Shown here in pieces: positions 61,839 through 64,000 of a stretch of 64,000 bases of DNA. Made by a program: the position numbers and the translations under genes. The notes beneath the pieces were generated by a model, which was not told the DNA's origin, made no database searches, and saw nothing but the letters and a program-made list of their open reading frames with translations. Source of the stretch: Brevipalpus yothersi (taxonomy: Eukaryota > Arthropoda > Arachnida > Trombidiformes > Tenuipalpidae); the NCBI GenBank assembly GCA_003956705.1, contig QZCP01000756.1:1-64000 (forward strand), read 5' to 3'. The first letter of the stretch is position 1. Each line of letters opens with the position of its first letter.

Positions 61839-62211
61839 ATGATGCCTGTGCTTACTAGTGTCCCCTTTATAGGAATATATTTTATGCTTTTTTGTCTAAA
61901 ATGTTCCGGTGCTTCTGAATCACTCACAAGTATCGACCAATACGATGCAAGTGTTGAATCGAATGGCAACGGAAAGTTAGCCCTATTTTATCCGGATTTA
62001 AAATCAACCGATTTACTTGTCGACGATCTGAAAGGTATCCACAGCAGCGATCTGGATAAGCGAGCTCCTCTCAGTCCACCATCAAGAACTCCTTTTCTAC
62101 CTTATGGCAAGCGAGATCCTGTGGCAAGATGGAATCAAATGCTTCCTGGTTGGGGAAAAAGGCCAGATCTCAGATGGAATTTACCCATGCCGATGTGGGG
62201 TAAGCGAGATG
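61839..62211 (+). CDS. MIP-like precursor exon 1
   Basis: It encodes the signal peptide, spacer, the PY-amide unit and both W(X6)W-amide units. It ends at GAT G before gtatgt, the same splice position as in the minus-strand paralogue. Confidence 0.8.
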
Positions 62212-63029
62212 GTATGTTGCAAAAGAATTTTTTTTCTATCAGTCTACTTTGATTCTTAAGTGATCCCAGTTTGTGCTCTCTTCTTTAAATTGAAAAGTCA
62301 AAGGAATGAATTGAGGAATTGAGAATTCTTCTCGAACTCACTATCGTTAAAATATAGAGCTTACCTTTGCATGAGAAGTTTCTGATAGAATCTTAATCTC
62401 TTTTGCCAGATTAGATTGCGTTATACACCATTTCTCCTATATATTATGTCAGATTTTATTCGTTTTATTCGATATATTCATCGTCTGAAGCCAGTTCATT
62501 CAGCATCGAATACTCAGAATTCATAATCTGGAGCGGATTGGTTCCCCCAGCAAGCTTCTACTGGTCCGTTTTTGAGGTTCTTCTCTAATTGAAATCCCAG
62601 AATGTTTTGTTTGATCTTTTTGCTAGAAGTTTGCGAGTATAGTTTCATTAGAGAAAACAGAATTCTAATCAATTTCCGTATACAATCTGCTACTTGATCA
62701 GCTTTGGCGGCGAGACAATATCCATTGGTTTGGGGAAAACGAGCACCTTTCAGATATGAACCATGGGGAAAGCGTGCCAGGTGAGTTGGATAGAATTTGA
62801 TTATATTCGCATGAGTTGTAAAATAAATGCTCAGATAGCTGGAGGATGCCTATACAAAGAAAATCAGAACTTTTATCTCAACCAAGATATCTTGAATTCC
62901 CAAAGAACATCGAAAATGCTCGCCCTCCAGAATTTTTCAAGCTTCATCTTTGAGCTAGTTGAATACAGGAGCAATTTCTTAGTTATGATTCCTCTTCTTC
63001 CTAGCCCGATTGACGGTTCAATGGAATAA
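61839..63029 (+). CDS. Myoinhibitory peptide/allatostatin-B-like W-amide precursor (3 exons)
   Basis: A secreted neuropeptide precursor of 158 residues from exons 61839-62211, 62702-62780 and 63005-63029, joining in phases 1 and 2. A signal peptide (MMPVLTSVPFIGIYFMLFCL) is followed by an acidic spacer and then units ending in Gly-Lys-Arg, where cleavage and C-terminal amidation are expected. Predicted peptides are APLSPPSRTPFLPY-amide (76-89), DPVARWNQMLPGW-amide (93-105), PDLRWNLPMPMW-amide (109-120), a peptide ending QYPLVW-amide (to 135), and APFRYEPW-amide (139-146). The second and third have six residues between two Trp, the W(X6)W-amide signature of MIP/allatostatin-B, whose known action is to inhibit muscle and modulate feeding or moulting circuits. 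The others are not canonical. A diverged paralogue lies head-to-head upstream. Confidence 0.77.
62702..62780 (+). CDS. MIP-like precursor exon 2
   Basis: After the acceptor cttgatcag it encodes ALAARQYPLVWGKRAPF and RYEPWGKRA, adding two further W-amide units. The frame is fixed by phase 1 from exon 1, and the donor is GCC AG/gtgagt. Confidence 0.78.
63005..63029 (+). CDS. MIP-like precursor exon 3
   Basis: After the pyrimidine-rich acceptor cctcttcttcctag it encodes SPIDGSME and stop. It closes the precursor shortly after the last dibasic site, as is common. Confidence 0.6.
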
Positions 63030-64000
63030 TCTAAATCTAAGCACCATCGATCCTCATCCAAACGCTTGACAAAAAAAACAATACATACCCATTTATTGAA
63101 GCTGTTTAAAGATCATCAGCATTAACAATCGAAAAAAAGTAGTCATCATCGAAGAAGAGCGGAAAAAAGAGTTTATAAACCCTCAAAATCATTTGCCTGA
63201 TCAACACCGGAAAGTGAGGTTTGAAATTTTCTGATCAATCCGGAAGCCCTTTCAGCATCTCTGATGATGATGTGATAAATGGAGAGGGGCATTTAGTGAG
63301 GAAAAAAACTTTGATGCCTCTCCATGAGGCAAAACAACCCCGGAAAGATAACAGAAAAAAACAATCATAGATATAATTTCCCTTACATTCCAATCCTCAC
63401 TTTAACATTGCGATTGATTATTATTATTATTATTATCATCATTAATTATTATTATAACGATTATTCTATTTGACTTACCATTACCAATATATAATTATTA
63501 CAATTGTTGATCATTTATTCATCAGTGAGAGCCCAATAAGAGTCTAACTTGTGATCTGTTGATTTTTGGTAATTTTCTTTTTTCTTTCTGTTGGTGAAGA
63601 ATCGTGAAGAATGCTTGATTTAGGTGGGAAAAGTGAAGCTTTTCAATGAGAATTCTATCTTCAGACTTTGATGGAATAAGATGCTTAGGTTTACACCGAT
63701 AATCATCAAGGGTTTGGTAGTGATTAAAATTTATCATCATTTTGAGTTGACAGGAAACAGTTTAGATGCAAAAAAGGTCCCTGAAAAAGCCATTCTAAAT
63801 GTTAAATAGACATAACCCCAGCTAAATTGAATCGGTTAAGAGTGATTAGCAATTTTTCTGAGTGATTTTGAGGAGATAAATATCTTCCTCGATTCCTTGC
63901 CTTCAATCTCGATGCTCATCATGCGATTTTCAATGACTTCAACCCCTTTTTTGGAGCCATCAAGACCATAACAATTTCTTGGCCACTCTAGAAAAGTCAT
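63030..64000. other. 3' flank of the MIP-like gene
   Basis: AT-rich sequence with a TTA/ATT trinucleotide run near 63418-63455. No gene or clear polyadenylation signal close to the stop is seen. Confidence 0.5.

Overview
The window is AT-rich animal DNA, most likely from an arthropod. A mite-like chelicerate is my guess, from the gene set and the low-complexity-rich proteins, but the window does not prove it. Genes are split by spliceosomal GT-AG introns. Intergenic and intronic DNA is packed with long, nearly pure (GA)n/(CT)n tracts. I see no bacterial-style operons, CRISPR arrays, tRNA or rRNA genes, or transposon genes. Exon joins below were made by eye from splice sites, reading phase and domain continuity.

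Layout. 1-3847 holds no recognisable gene. 3848-16815 (+) is a five-exon class C G-protein-coupled receptor with a periplasmic-binding-protein-like extracellular domain, no cysteine-rich domain and seven membrane helices (about 1236 aa). 17710-18530 and 20076-21329 (+) are tandem glutathione peroxidase genes of the cysteine, GPX4-like type, each with four exons and introns at identical positions and phases. 22752-57573 (-) is a very large LRP4-type receptor gene. Eleven exons join in phase into about 1998 codons: five LDL-receptor class A modules, EGF modules, four YWTD beta-propellers, another EGF module, a stalk, one membrane helix and a 259-residue His/Ser-rich tail ending in a PDZ ligand-like ETDI. 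Its first exon is not certain; a possible signal-peptide exon lies at 58993-59040.

60118-60551 (-) and 61839-63029 (+) are head-to-head neuropeptide precursors. The plus copy encodes two W(X6)W-amide peptides typical of myoinhibitory peptide/allatostatin-B, plus other W-amide and PY-amide candidates. The minus copy is a clear paralogue that keeps the signal peptide, spacing and a PYGKR site but has lost the amidated W peptides.

The most interesting items are the diverged neuropeptide pair, the Ser-rich insertion inside a beta-propeller of the LRP4-like protein, the class C receptor without its cysteine-rich domain, and the density and pairing of GA and CT tracts. I did not find a wholly new molecular system. 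A 428-base run of N interrupts a GA tract in the largest LRP4 intron.
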